Source: Pararhizobium gei (GTDB taxonomy: Bacteria; Pseudomonadota; Alphaproteobacteria; Rhizobiales; Rhizobiaceae). Taken from it: DNA of 64,000 nucleotides. The notes beneath the pieces are model-generated. The model was not told the origin of the DNA. It saw nothing but the letters and a program-made list of their open reading frames with translations, and made no database searches. The stretch spans positions 4,312,142 to 4,376,141 of the forward strand of contig NZ_CP119409.1 in assembly GCF_029223885.1 (NCBI RefSeq), written 5' to 3'. Both the position numbers and the translations under genes were made by a program. Each line of letters starts with the position of its first letter. Within the stretch, counting starts at the first letter, position 1. Below, in pieces: positions 46,390 through 55,860 of the stretch.

Positions 46390-48261
46390 ATGGCATCGAT
46401 TCAGCAAAAGGCAATCATTGCGAGCCTGGCGATTTTTGGCTTGGCGAGCGGCGCTACCGGCGTGGGAATTTGGTCGGCCGCGACGCTTGCGGCAAACAAT
46501 GCCGATGTCGCCCGCTCGGGGGAAGTGCTTCGCAACCACATGCAAGCCGATATGATGCACGATGCCCTTCGTGCCGATGTTCTTGCTTCCCTGCTTGCTG
46601 CAAATCCCGCCGCAGGCATCACCTTGGACACTGTGAAAGCCGATCTGGCGGAACATGAAAATTCGTTTCGCACCATGATCGCGGACAACAAAAAGCTGGC
46701 AACAGACAAATCGACGCTCGACATTCTGGCAAAGGTGGAAGCGCCGCTCCTGACATATATCGAAAGTGCGACAAAGATGGTCGGCCTCGCCGAAAACAAT
46801 CAGAGCGCTGCGATGACGGGTTTGCCGGACTTTATGACCCAATTTTCTGCACTTGAAACCGCGATGGAGGAGGCTGGAGATCAGATCAGCTCTGCATCGG
46901 AGATGACTGCGAAAAAAAGCGCCGAAATGCAGACTTTTGTCCATATGCTTCTGCAATTTCTCCTGGGCCTTGCCACGCTCTTTTCTATCGGCCTTTACTG
47001 GATTACCCGCAAAACCGTGACACGACCGATCCTGGCGCTATCTAACGACATGCAGTTGCTTGCCGATGGCCATGTCGATGTCGCCTGCCGGGCGATTGGC
47101 CGCCGCGACGAGATTGGTACGATGGGTTCCGCGGTGGAGGTGTTCCGGCAGGCGGCCATTGCCAACCGAAAGCTCGAGCAGGACGCAGAAGCAGCCAGAA
47201 CACGGTCCGAGGCCGACCGGTTCAACGCCAAACGACAGGCGGACGAGGATGCATCCGAGCGACTTCGCGTAGCCACATCCGGCTTGGCTGCCGGTTTGAA
47301 ACGGCTGGCCAGCGGTGACCTCGCGTTCCAGCTAGATGAACCATTTTCACCTGAATTCGAAGCGCTGCGGCACGACTTCAACAGTTCTGTGCAGCAGCTG
47401 GGCGAAACCCTGGGCGCAATTTCAACGGCCATTGCGGCGATTGACGACGGCACACGCGAGATTTCCTCCGGCGCGAGCGATCTTTCCAAGCGCACAGAGC
47501 AGCAGGCTGCGTCGTTGGAGGAAACCGCTGCGGCCCTCGATCAGATCACGGCCAATGTCACGAGTTCCAGCCGGCGAACGGAGGAAGCGCGCGCTGCGGC
47601 GACACAGGCGAACGGAAGCGCTGCCAAGTCCGCAGAAGTGGTCTCGCACGCCGAAGACGCGATGCGCCGGATCGAAGCGTCGTCGCAGCAGATTTCCAGC
47701 ATTATCGGCGTCATCGACGAGATCGCCTTCCAGACCAATCTTTTGGCACTCAACGCCGGTGTCGAGGCAGCACGTGCGGGTGACGCCGGCAAGGGCTTTG
47801 CTGTCGTCGCCCAGGAAGTGCGCGAACTTGCCCAGCGCTCCGCCAAGGCTGCCAAAGAGATCAAGGAGTTGATCCGAAACTCGAGCGTGGAGGTCGATGG
47901 AGGCGTCAAGCTTGTGCTGGACACGGGGGCCTCTCTGAAAGAAATTGCTGAGCAGATCACGGCAATCAATCACCACATGGCAGCGATTGCGACGGCGACG
48001 AAGGAACAGTCAACAGGCTTGGCTGAAGTGAATTCAGCCATAAACTCGATGGATCAAACCACCCAGCAGAATGCGGCAATGGTCGAGCAGTCCACCGCAG
48101 CTTCCGCGTCCTTGGCCTTGGAGGCTGCCAGACTTCGTGACCTTGTCTCGCGGTTCCAGATGCAGACCTCCGCGACCACACAATCCTCAAACCTACGGCA
48201 GACAGCATATAAAGTGGCAGGGCGGGATCTTCCGCCACGACAATCACGGCACATCGCATGA
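46390..48261 (+). CDS. Methyl-accepting chemotaxis protein
   Basis: The 623-residue receptor has a first membrane helix (residues 8-31), a periplasmic sensor of about 155 residues, a second helix near 187-206 (MLLQFLLGLATLFSIGLYWI), a HAMP domain, and a cytoplasmic signalling domain. The receptor tip EIAFQTNLLALNAGVEAARA is near residue 450 and GFAVVAQEVRELAQRSAKAA follows. There is no CheR-docking pentapeptide at the C-terminus. The sensor includes DVLASLLAANPA, a helical-bundle style. GGGGG precedes the ATG. Its position opposite a transport operon suggests, but does not show, that it senses that operon's substrate. Confidence 0.93.
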   Translation: MASIQQKAIIASLAIFGLASGATGVGIWSAATLAANNADVARSGEVLRNHMQADMMHDALRADVLASLLAANPAAGITLDTVKADLAEHENSFRTMIADNKKLATDKSTLDILAKVEAPLLTYIESATKMVGLAENNQSAAMTGLPDFMTQFSALETAMEEAGDQISSASEMTAKKSAEMQTFVHMLLQFLLGLATLFSIGLYWITRKTVTRPILALSNDMQLLADGHVDVACRAIGRRDEIGTMGSAVEVFRQAAIANRKLEQDAEAARTRSEADRFNAKRQADEDASERLRVATSGLAAGLKRLASGDLAFQLDEPFSPEFEALRHDFNSSVQQLGETLGAISTAIAAIDDGTREISSGASDLSKRTEQQAASLEETAAALDQITANVTSSSRRTEEARAAATQANGSAAKSAEVVSHAEDAMRRIEASSQQISSIIGVIDEIAFQTNLLALNAGVEAARAGDAGKGFAVVAQEVRELAQRSAKAAKEIKELIRNSSVEVDGGVKLVLDTGASLKEIAEQITAINHHMAAIATATKEQSTGLAEVNSAINSMDQTTQQNAAMVEQSTAASASLALEAARLRDLVSRFQMQTSATTQSSNLRQTAYKVAGRDLPPRQSRHIA

Positions 48262-48275
48262 GCTTGAGGCGACAA

Positions 48276-48294
48276 GCCGGCGCTCGGCGCCGGC
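48276..48294. terminator. GC-rich hairpin between convergent genes
   Basis: GCCGGCGC and GCGCCGGC form an 8-bp perfect stem with a TCG loop, 15 bp after the chemoreceptor stop. No T-run follows, so it may end transcription only weakly or act as an mRNA 3' stabiliser. The rest of the 162-bp gap before the IclR gene shows nothing else. Confidence 0.4.
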
Positions 48295-48423
48295 GGTCGA
48301 TCAAACAGCACCGAGACGCTCGTTCGGTCGAAGCAGGAATGGCTTAATACTGCGCGTGGGGCAGGGGCCAGTCCGCTTTGCTCCTCGGTCTTTCCGCAGG
48401 CTCCACCCTGCCTGAAACACCCT

Positions 48424-49200
48424 TCAGTTCCCGCGGAAAATCTCCAGTGCGACGATCTGCGCGAGCGTGCGGGAGAGTTCCTCGGTCAGTTGCTTCTCGC
48501 GGGCCTGGAAACGGGAACTCGGGGTCGGCAGGGAGATCGCGTAGAGGTCACCCTGATGATCGAAGAAGGCTCCGCCGACAGCCGATACGCCGGCCGTATG
48601 CTGGTCCCTGTCGAAGGCGATGTCGGTTTCCCTTATCGCTTCGATCTCGCTGCGGTACGCCTGCAGCCGTGCAGGATCCTGCGCGATGGCCGGCTGCTCC
48701 TCGAGCAATCTTGCGAGAACCTGTTTGTCGCTCAGCTTGGCGAGGCAGGCCTTGCCGTTGGCGGTGTCACACAGAGGAAAACTTTCGCCGACGAAGGACA
48801 CGGTCCGCAATCTGTGGGTCCCAGGTATCTGATCGACGAACACCAGCCGTTTCGATCTGAAGACCGCCAGATCGACTGTCTCCTTCGTGCGGCGTGCCAG
48901 ATCGACCAGATAGGGCCGGAGCATTTCCAGGACATCGATGCGAGCCGATTCCGCAAGGGCACCGATCTCCGGACCAAGGCGAATGCCACGATCCGGGCTG
49001 GCGGCAATGACGAACTGCTCTGCCTGAAGCGCGCCCACGATGCGCTGCACCGTCGAGCGCGGCAAGCCGACGCGGTCGGCGATTTGCCCGAGACTGAGGC
49101 CATCGCTCTCGTTCTTCAGGCTTCTCAGGATCGCTGCAGCACGGGCGATCACCTGGATGCCGGCGCGGCTGTCGTCATTGCTTTTTGATGCGTCATTCAT
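48424..49200 (-). CDS. IclR-family transcriptional regulator
   Basis: The 258-residue protein has an N-terminal winged HTH (LSLGQIADRVGLPRSTVQRI near residue 35) and the IclR effector domain (VDLAVFRSKRLVFVDQIPGT near 95; ETDIAFDRDQHTAGVSAVGG near 190). Start at 49200 has GAGG upstream; a longer frame to 49257 overlaps the BKACE gene end. It is the last gene of the 57.9-48.4 kb operon, so it probably autoregulates it in response to a pathway acid. A candidate operator lies at 57977-57993 before the first gene. Confidence 0.9.
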   Translation of the reverse strand: MNDASKSNDDSRAGIQVIARAAAILRSLKNESDGLSLGQIADRVGLPRSTVQRIVGALQAEQFVIAASPDRGIRLGPEIGALAESARIDVLEMLRPYLVDLARRTKETVDLAVFRSKRLVFVDQIPGTHRLRTVSFVGESFPLCDTANGKACLAKLSDKQVLARLLEEQPAIAQDPARLQAYRSEIEAIRETDIAFDRDQHTAGVSAVGGAFFDHQGDLYAISLPTPSSRFQAREKQLTEELSRTLAQIVALEIFRGN

Positions 49201-49234
49201 CGACCAAAACCTCGCATTCTGTCGCCTCTGGCCC

Positions 49235-50173
49235 TCAAAAATCCACCTGATCGCCACCTTTCAGGCCGAGAATTTGCCGCGCCTCTGTTGGTGTAGCGAT
49301 CTCATGTCCAAGCTCTTGCAGGATTGTCTTGATCTTGCCAACCTGCTCGGCATTGGAACGCGCCAGCTTTCCGCGTCCGATATAGAGGGAATCCTCCAGT
49401 CCCACCCGGACCGAGCCCCCCAGAAGGGCCGACTGGGTAGCAAACGGCATCTGGAAACGCCCGGCCGCCAGCACCGACCAACGATACGCGTCGCCGAACA
49501 GCTTGTCGGCCGTTCGCTTCATGAACAGGAGATTATCAAGGTCGGGACCGATCCCGCCCAGGATGCCGAAGATCATCTGGACGAAGAATGGCCCCTTGAT
49601 CAGACCACGATCGACGAAATGCGCCAGAGTGTAGAGGTGGCCGACGTCGTAGCACTCGTGCTCGAACTTCGTGCCATGTTCTTCTCCGAGCGTTTTCACA
49701 ATCCGCTCGATATCGCGGAAGGTATTGCGGAAAATGAAATCGTCCGTACCGCGCAGATAAGGCTCCTCCCATTCGTACTTCCAGTTTGAATAGCGGTCGG
49801 CCAACGGGTAGATGCCAAAATTCATGGACCCCATGTTCAACGAGCACATTTCGGGTTTCGCGGCCAGTGGTGCGGCAAGGCGATCTTCAACGGTCATGTT
49901 GAGGCCACCGCCAGTGGTGATGTTCACGACCGCATCGGTGGCCTGTTTGATGCGCGGCAGAAACTGCATGAACACCGCTGGATCCGGCGTTGGCCGACCG
50001 TCCTTCGGATCACGCGCATGCAGATGAAGGATCGAGGCTCCAGCCTCGGCGGCTTCAATGGACTGACGCGCAATATCGTCCGGCGTGAATGGCAGCGCAT
50101 CGGACATGGTCGGGGTATGAATGCCGCCCGTCACCGCACAGGTGATGATGACTTTCTTGGAGAGGTCGGGCAT
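49235..50173 (-). CDS. Beta-keto acid cleavage enzyme (BKACE, DUF849/Kce family)
   Basis: The 312-residue protein has the family's N-terminal VIITCAVTGGIHTP, the zinc ligands in ILHLHARDPKDGR near residue 50, the TTGGG loop near 88 and the C-terminal VRVGLEDSLYIGRGK near 255 with the conserved Glu-Asp. BKACEs exchange acetyl-CoA with a beta-keto acid to give acetoacetate or acetoacetyl-CoA and a new acyl product. AAAGGA precedes the ATG at 50173. It follows livM in an operon that also encodes a 3-hydroxyacyl-CoA-dehydrogenase-like enzyme, an expected producer of the beta-keto acid. Substrate specificity cannot be read by eye. Confidence 0.9.
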   Translation of the reverse strand: MPDLSKKVIITCAVTGGIHTPTMSDALPFTPDDIARQSIEAAEAGASILHLHARDPKDGRPTPDPAVFMQFLPRIKQATDAVVNITTGGGLNMTVEDRLAAPLAAKPEMCSLNMGSMNFGIYPLADRYSNWKYEWEEPYLRGTDDFIFRNTFRDIERIVKTLGEEHGTKFEHECYDVGHLYTLAHFVDRGLIKGPFFVQMIFGILGGIGPDLDNLLFMKRTADKLFGDAYRWSVLAAGRFQMPFATQSALLGGSVRVGLEDSLYIGRGKLARSNAEQVGKIKTILQELGHEIATPTEARQILGLKGGDQVDF

Positions 50174-50217
50174 TTCAATTCCTTTCGTGGAGAGAACGCG
50201 AAGCCATCCGTCGCTGA

Positions 50218-51246
50218 CTATGAGTGCGGCGCGGAGACGGAATGCTCTTCGAAGACCACCCGGCGACGGATTGGGACAAGCGAAACGCCGGTGCGTTCGC
50301 TGACCATTCCCCAGATGCCGCGGGGCGCCTTGAGCATGATCACGATCGCCAGAGCACCGAGAACCAGCAGATAGGTCGTGCCGAAGTCGGCCAATGTTTC
50401 GCGCAGCAGGAAAAACAACACGGTTCCGATCAGCGGTCCCTCGATCGTTCCGATGCCGCCGATGACCGCGATGAAGATCACGAAGGCGGTCCAGTCGTTG
50501 ACGCTGAATGCAGCATCCGGAGAGATACGCAGTTTCTGCAGAAAGATGAACGAGCCGACCATGGTCGTCAGCCCCGCAACGCTGACATAGACCATCATCT
50601 TGGTCAGCCATGGATTGATGCCGAGGCTTTCGGATGCGACCTCGCTGTCGCGCAGGCCGGTCAACGCAAGACCCATCTTCGAACGCAGCAAGACGACGAC
50701 GAAGACCAAGGCAGCGACAGCAAGGGCCAGCCCCGTCCAATAAATCAGGATCTCACGCCATTCCCGGCTGCTTGCAATCCCCGCGATGACCGAAGTGGGC
50801 AGGCTCGACCCAGAGCCGCCACCGAGGGCGGAAACCTGAGCGAAGGACAGCCGTAGCACTTCCGCGAATACCCAGCTTCCGATTGCAAAATAGGCACCAT
50901 AGAGCCGGAAAAGCAGCGCACCGACGGGAACGGCGATCACCGCGCCAAGCAGTCCCGCGAGAAGAATCGCCAGCAAGGGGTCGATGCCCAGGAAGATCGC
51001 CAACGCGAAAAGCATGTAACCGCCAAAGCCGACGAAAGCCTGTTGGCCAACAGAAACGAGCCCGCAATACCCGGCAAGCAGGTTCCACAGGCTCGCAAGG
51101 GCAAGAAAGGAAAACATCTCTCCCAGCAAGCGGATATTGGCGCGACCCGTCAGCCAGGGGGCCGCGACCAGGGCAATCAGCACCAGACAGGCTACGATCG
51201 CGGTCGCACGGCTGGTCGGCGTAAAGCGTTCGATGCGAAAGCGCAT
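50218..51246 (-). CDS. Branched-chain-type ABC transporter permease (LivM-like)
   Basis: The 342-residue permease has about nine helices and the LivM-type segments SLWNLLAGYCGLVSVGQQAF near residue 52 and GLRDSEVASESLGINPWLTK near 200 (the ATPase-docking loop). It also has GGIGTIEGPLIGTVLFFLLR near 270. It pairs with the LivH-like protein whose gene ends 5 bp upstream. HAAT-family importers of this type carry amino acids, amides or short organic acids; here the surrounding enzymes suggest an acid rather than a proteinogenic amino acid. Confidence 0.92.
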   Translation of the reverse strand: MRFRIERFTPTSRATAIVACLVLIALVAAPWLTGRANIRLLGEMFSFLALASLWNLLAGYCGLVSVGQQAFVGFGGYMLFALAIFLGIDPLLAILLAGLLGAVIAVPVGALLFRLYGAYFAIGSWVFAEVLRLSFAQVSALGGGSGSSLPTSVIAGIASSREWREILIYWTGLALAVAALVFVVVLLRSKMGLALTGLRDSEVASESLGINPWLTKMMVYVSVAGLTTMVGSFIFLQKLRISPDAAFSVNDWTAFVIFIAVIGGIGTIEGPLIGTVLFFLLRETLADFGTTYLLVLGALAIVIMLKAPRGIWGMVSERTGVSLVPIRRRVVFEEHSVSAPHS

Positions 51247-51251
51247 ATCCG

Positions 51252-52121
51252 TCAATCCATTCTTGGAAACAGGCCGCGCGGCTTGAAAGCCAGCACGATG
51301 AAGAAGACGATGTGGCCCGCAAGAATCTGCCATCCCGGAGAAATCTGGGCGCCGATCGCCTGCGCAACGCCGAGGATCACGCCGCCCGCAAGCGTTCCCC
51401 ACAGATTGCCAAGACCGCCGATGATGACGGCCTCGAAACCGAAGATCAGTCTGGCTGGACCGGATGCAGGGTCGAAATTGGTCCGGATCGCCAGGAAAAT
51501 GCCGGCAATGGCGACGACACCAAGCGACAGTGCCATGGCCATCCCGAAGATGTGACGGCGGTCGATCATCATCAGTTGTGCCACCTCGCCATCATCGGAC
51601 GTCGCTCGGAATGCCCGGCCCAGGGACGTATGAAAAAACACCCGGTCGAGAGCGAAGATCACCATGATCGACGTGACGAACATCAAAAGCGGAAGAACAC
51701 CGATGGTCAGCCCGGAGACCAGATCGAAACTGGCCGTTTCGAGTGCGCCCGCAGGCAACCGCCGACTGTCGGCCGTGAAGCCGAGAAGCAACCCGTTCTG
51801 GAGCAGAACCGATATCCCGAACGTCACCAGCAAAGGCGAAAGAAGATCCTTGCCGATCGTGGGGTTAAGCAGAAATCGCTGAAGCAGATAGCCGATCAGG
51901 GCCATGATCGGGACAACCAGCAGCGCCGACGCCAAGGGATGCAGCCCCGTTGCCTGGACGACGACCAGGGCGATATAGGCAGCCAGCACGATGAGGTCGC
52001 CATGCGCGATATTGACCAGGCGCATCACGCCGAAGATCAGGGACAGGCCAGCCGCGAAAAGGGCATAGAGGCCTCCCAGCAAAATTCCCTGCACGATTGC
52101 ATTGATCCAGTCCATGGCCAT
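51252..52121 (-). CDS. Branched-chain-type ABC transporter permease (LivH-like)
   Basis: The 289-residue permease has the LivH N-terminus IVQGILLGGLYALFAAGLSL, with FGVMRLVNIAHGDLIVLAAY near residue 31. It has RAFRATSDDGEVAQLMMIDR near 180 and GFEAVIIGGLGNLWGTLAGG near 240. Its ATG at 52121 overlaps the LivF stop (ATGA). It forms the membrane channel with the LivM-like protein. Confidence 0.92.
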   Translation of the reverse strand: MAMDWINAIVQGILLGGLYALFAAGLSLIFGVMRLVNIAHGDLIVLAAYIALVVVQATGLHPLASALLVVPIMALIGYLLQRFLLNPTIGKDLLSPLLVTFGISVLLQNGLLLGFTADSRRLPAGALETASFDLVSGLTIGVLPLLMFVTSIMVIFALDRVFFHTSLGRAFRATSDDGEVAQLMMIDRRHIFGMAMALSLGVVAIAGIFLAIRTNFDPASGPARLIFGFEAVIIGGLGNLWGTLAGGVILGVAQAIGAQISPGWQILAGHIVFFIVLAFKPRGLFPRMD

Positions 52122-52825
52122 CAGGTTCCGAAATAGGCAGCCGTGATTTCGGCTCTGCTGAAATGAGAGGGATCGCCTGCCAGGGAGACTTTTCCCTCCT
52201 GCATGCACACGAAACGATCTGCAACGGACAGGGCGCGCGAGACGTCCTGCTCGACCAGAACTGCAGAGACCCCGCTTTCGACGATGGCAGGAAGCGCCGC
52301 GTAGATGTCCTTGATCACTACGGGAGCAAGGCCGAGCGAAATCTCATCGAAAAGAATGACAGCGGGATTGGCCATGAGGGCCCGTCCTATCGCCACCATT
52401 TGCTGCTGGCCGCCCGACAGCGCAGTTCCGGGGTTCTTGCGACGCTCCGCAAGAATGGGAAACAGCGCATAGACGCGCTCCAGCGACCACGCTCCCGGCT
52501 GGGCCCTTTCGCCGCCAATGACAAGGTTTTCCTCCACGGTCAGGGACCGGAACAGTCGGCGGCCTTCGGGAACCAGAGCAATGCCGCCTTTGGCGATCTT
52601 GTCCGGTCTCTGGCCTCCGACGTGCTCGCCCCTGAAACGCACCATGCCGCTCTCACACGCTACAAGTCCTGTCACCGCCTTCAGGAGCGTGCTCTTGCCG
52701 GCCCCGTTTGCCCCGATGAGGGCCAGCACCTCTGCGCGATGCAGCACCAGATCGACCCCAAAGAGTGCCTGGAAGTCGCCGTATCCGGCCTGCAGGCCAT
52801 GGGTTGACAGAAGAACCTCAGCCAT
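52121..52825 (-). CDS. Branched-chain-type ABC transporter ATP-binding protein (LivF-like)
   Basis: The 234-residue ATPase has Walker A GANGAGKST near residue 38, VPEGRRLFRSLTVEENL near 84, signature LSGGQQQMVAIGRALM and Walker B VILFDEISLGLAP. These features identify LivF. Its start lies inside the end of the LivG-like gene (8-nt overlap). It heterodimerises with LivG to drive the importer. Confidence 0.93.
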   Translation of the reverse strand: MAEVLLSTHGLQAGYGDFQALFGVDLVLHRAEVLALIGANGAGKSTLLKAVTGLVACESGMVRFRGEHVGGQRPDKIAKGGIALVPEGRRLFRSLTVEENLVIGGERAQPGAWSLERVYALFPILAERRKNPGTALSGGQQQMVAIGRALMANPAVILFDEISLGLAPVVIKDIYAALPAIVESGVSAVLVEQDVSRALSVADRFVCMQEGKVSLAGDPSHFSRAEITAAYFGT

Positions 52826-53552
52826 GATGTGCCTTCCCGTCTATCCCCATGTAGATGGCGGCCACCTCCGGGCTGGCCATGGTTGCAGCCGGATCGCCTT
52901 CGGCGATCTTCCGGCCAAAATCGATCACCGCGATCCGATCCGCCACGGCCATAAGCGCATGAACGACGTGCTCGATCCAGATAATCGAAACGCCCTCTGC
53001 CCGTATGCTCCGGATGGCGGCAATGAGCTCGATACATTCCGGCTCCGTCAGTCCCCCGGCAATCTCGTCGAGGAGCAGAAGTTTCGGGGAACTGGCGAGC
53101 GCACGCGCCATTTCCAGCCGTTTGCGTTCCAGCAAGGTGAGTTGTCCGGCCAAAACATTCGCCTTCTTCACCAACCCGGTCAGTTCGAGAACCTCGACAG
53201 CCTTTGCGGATCCGGCCTTCTCGGACCGGCAACCGCCGAAGGTCGCGCCGACCAGAACGTTCTCGTAGGTCGTCATTCCGACAAAGGGGTGCGGTATCTG
53301 GAACGAACGGCCGATCCCCCGATGACAGCGTTGCCGCGCGGGCATGTTCGTCACATCCGCTCCATCGAAATGGATCGTCCCGCTATCCGCCCTCGCGGTC
53401 CCGGCAATCAGATTGAAAAGTGTCGTCTTGCCGGCGCCGTTGGGACCGATGATGCCGAGGGCTTCCCCCGGACCAACCGATATCGACACCTTGTCCGTGA
53501 CCTGAAGGGCGCCGTAGCGCTTGCTGACCGTATCGAGTGTTATGATTGCCAT
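52818..53552 (-). CDS. Branched-chain-type ABC transporter ATP-binding protein (LivG-like)
   Basis: The 244-residue ATPase has Walker A GPNGAGKTT near residue 37, Q-loop GRSFQIPHPFVGMT, a signature-type segment LTLLERKRLEMARALA and Walker B LLLLDEIAGGLTEPE with IWIEHVVHAL. The signature LSGGQ is replaced by LTLLE, as seen in some LivG proteins. It lies 50 bp after the binding-protein gene. Confidence 0.92.
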   Translation of the reverse strand: MAIITLDTVSKRYGALQVTDKVSISVGPGEALGIIGPNGAGKTTLFNLIAGTARADSGTIHFDGADVTNMPARQRCHRGIGRSFQIPHPFVGMTTYENVLVGATFGGCRSEKAGSAKAVEVLELTGLVKKANVLAGQLTLLERKRLEMARALASSPKLLLLDEIAGGLTEPECIELIAAIRSIRAEGVSIIWIEHVVHALMAVADRIAVIDFGRKIAEGDPAATMASPEVAAIYMGIDGKAHHG

Positions 53553-53602
53553 TCAACGTCCTCAAGCGGCCTGCCGCGGGAAGGGCAGCCGGGCGCGCAA
53601 CC

Positions 53603-54886
53603 TCAGAGCAGTATGAGTTCGCCGCCCACAGGTATGTCGGGAGCCGTCTTGTTGGTGGTGATCACCAGGTCTGGCTTGCCATTGACGTTCTGCCACTGGC
53701 CAGCGACCAAAGGGGTCTTGGTGACGTTTTTCACCGGCCCCTTGGACCAGTCCACCGCACCGACGATCGTCTTCATGCTGGTGGCCTTGATCGCTTCAAC
53801 AATGGCTGCGGGGTCGTCGAGATCCGCGCTGCGCTTCACAACGTCGGCAACCACCTCGAACAATGCGTGCTTGAAGCCGATCGGCTGCGTCCACGGCCGG
53901 TTTGTGGCCTTGACGTAGCCTTCCGCCAGGTCTCTCGCGCTTTCATCCGTCAGGCTGGACGAAAACGGATGGTTCGGCGACCACCAGATTTCCGAGGACA
54001 GGCCAATGCCGCGCTCGCCCAGGGAAGCAATGACGGAGGGAAAAAGCAGCGCCTTGCCAATGGTGACGATCCTGGGTTTCAGACCCTGCTGCCCCGCCTG
54101 ACTCCAGAACGTGGCGAAATCCGGCGGGATCATGTTGCCTGTGACGATCTCGGCACCGGCTGCCTTGAAGGCGGATATCTGCGCCGAGAAATCATCTGAC
54201 ATCGGCTGATAGCGGCCTGGATCGGTGAGCGAGTAGCCGGCATCCGAAAGTGGCTTGGGGAAGCCACGTTCGGGATCGCCCCAGGCGTTTCCGTCGGCAT
54301 CGTTGGGAAACAGGCCGCCGACCTTCTTTCCGACATTCGGATTGTCCCAGAGAGACAGGAACGCGCCGATCACATCTTCAAGCCCCCAGAAGAAGTGATA
54401 GGTGGTTTCGAAACCCTGTTCGGGATTGCCGTTTCGCCCGAAGAAATACGGCTGCCACGGGCAGTCGGTCGTGATGCAAGGCGTACCGTTGACTTCGGCC
54501 TGGTCGGACACCGGATTGACGGTATCCGGTGTCGAAGCAGCGACGATGATGTCCACTTCATCCTTGAGAATGAGGTCTGCGGCAACTTCGGCCGCACGGT
54601 TCGGATTGGACTGGCTGTCCTTGGATATGACCTCTATCGTCCAGCTCTTGCCATTGTTGTCGATGGCGGACAGAGACTTTCTGATACCTTCGAGAATATA
54701 GTCGTTGGCTTCAGCAAACCCTGCAAGCGGCCCGGTGACCGGACTGACATGACCGACCTTGATCGTCGGTGTCTGCGCATAGGCCCGCGTCCAACGAAGG
54801 ATTGCCGGTGCGGCAAGCACCGTGCCGGCCGTCCGGATGAAATTTCTCCGGCTGACGCCGGGTCCTCCTGAATTCCTGAAGCGCAT
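53603..54886 (-). CDS. Branched-chain-type ABC transporter substrate-binding protein (Tat signal)
   Basis: The 427-residue precursor has a twin-arginine signal (SRRNFIRTAGTVLAAPAILR, residues 12-31) and a cleavage site near AYAQ. The mature protein is a type I periplasmic-binding fold (IKVGHVSPVTGPLAGFAEAN; VDIIVAASTPDTVNPVSDQA near residue 112). It has an unusually cysteine- and tryptophan-rich segment (CITTDCPWQPYFFGRNGNPE near 137), suggesting a ligand pocket unlike that of leucine-binding proteins. GGGAGG precedes the ATG. It sets the specificity of the Liv-type importer of this operon. Confidence 0.9.
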   Translation of the reverse strand: MRFRNSGGPGVSRRNFIRTAGTVLAAPAILRWTRAYAQTPTIKVGHVSPVTGPLAGFAEANDYILEGIRKSLSAIDNNGKSWTIEVISKDSQSNPNRAAEVAADLILKDEVDIIVAASTPDTVNPVSDQAEVNGTPCITTDCPWQPYFFGRNGNPEQGFETTYHFFWGLEDVIGAFLSLWDNPNVGKKVGGLFPNDADGNAWGDPERGFPKPLSDAGYSLTDPGRYQPMSDDFSAQISAFKAAGAEIVTGNMIPPDFATFWSQAGQQGLKPRIVTIGKALLFPSVIASLGERGIGLSSEIWWSPNHPFSSSLTDESARDLAEGYVKATNRPWTQPIGFKHALFEVVADVVKRSADLDDPAAIVEAIKATSMKTIVGAVDWSKGPVKNVTKTPLVAGQWQNVNGKPDLVITTNKTAPDIPVGGELILL

Positions 54887-54942
54887 ATTATCCTCCCAGA
54901 CTCGCTCTCAGACACAGTTCATTGCGGCGGTAATTCGAAATC

Positions 54943-55860
54943 TCAATCGACCGGCTTGAACGCCTTGAGGTATCGGGCCACGCGCGACCTCAGCGCCTGT
55001 GCCTCTTCCTCGCTCCACGACCGAAACCCCTCTCCCGATTTCATTCCGAGCTTTCCGCTTTCGACCAACGCCTGCAAGTAGGACGACGGACCGGGCTCCC
55101 GGTTCAGATGTTTGAGCACGACATTGTGGATGTCCAGCGTCAGGTCTGTGCCGACGAGATCGGCATTCTCCAGCGGACCAAGGACGGCAAGCCGCCGTCC
55201 GAAGCTGGATTTTACAACCGTATCGACCGTCCGCGCATCGGCGATCCCTTCGGCGACGATCGCGATCGCCTCGCGCCAGAGGGCATGCTGCAGGCGGTTT
55301 CCGACGAAACCCGCCACATCCTTCCTGATATGAACGGGCGTCTTTCCCACTGACGACAACAGCGACAGGACGTGTTCGATGATCCGCGGTTCCGTCCGTT
55401 CCGTGCCGACGACCTCGACCAGCGGCACCAGGAAGGGTGGATTCCACCAATGTGTACCGACGATTCTTTCGGACGTTTCAAGACCCGCTGCAATGTCGGA
55501 AATCGGAATGACTGATGTATTGGATGCAAGGACCGCATGGCGGGGCGCAAGCGCGACCAGATCGGCGAAGATCGTGCGCTTCAGTTCCAGTTTTTCAGGC
55601 GCAGCCTCGATGACGATGTCGGCGCCGGCCACCGCAACGCTCAGTTCCGAACATCCCGTGACACGATCTTGCGCGCCATCGGCAAGCCCGAGGTCGGCCA
55701 GGTTCGTCGCAATTCGCGCACGCAGCGTATCAAGCGCTGACGGGCTTGCGTCAAAGACCGTGACATCATGACCACCTACAGCAAAAACCTGCGCGATTCC
55801 GTGGCCCATCAGACCCGCACCGATGATCGCGATGTTCTGTTTTCCCTGCACCATCGTCAT
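54943..55860 (-). CDS. 3-Hydroxyacyl-CoA dehydrogenase-like NAD enzyme
   Basis: The 305-residue protein has the Rossmann motif IAIIGAGLMGHGIAQVFAVG near residue 10, ADIVIEAAPEKLELKRTIF near 82, ASNTSVIPI near 112, and the catalytic region GTHWWNPPFLVPLVEVV near 138. The C-terminal domain includes GFVGNRLQHALWREAIAI near 190. The histidine in THWWNPP matches the catalytic one of this family, which includes carnitine, lambda-crystallin/gulonate and hydroxybutyryl-CoA dehydrogenases. Together with a BKACE it would turn a beta-hydroxy acid into a beta-keto acid for cleavage. Start overlaps the SDR stop (ATGA). Confidence 0.85.
   Translation of the reverse strand: MTMVQGKQNIAIIGAGLMGHGIAQVFAVGGHDVTVFDASPSALDTLRARIATNLADLGLADGAQDRVTGCSELSVAVAGADIVIEAAPEKLELKRTIFADLVALAPRHAVLASNTSVIPISDIAAGLETSERIVGTHWWNPPFLVPLVEVVGTERTEPRIIEHVLSLLSSVGKTPVHIRKDVAGFVGNRLQHALWREAIAIVAEGIADARTVDTVVKSSFGRRLAVLGPLENADLVGTDLTLDIHNVVLKHLNREPGPSSYLQALVESGKLGMKSGEGFRSWSEEEAQALRSRVARYLKAFKPVD

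Noticed and set aside
49235..55860. Naming the BKACE and hydroxyacyl dehydrogenase pair as carnitine degradation
   Set aside because: The pair alone would fit, but the cyclase, cupin, SDR and Liv-type importer are not part of that route, and no betaine-type binding protein is present.
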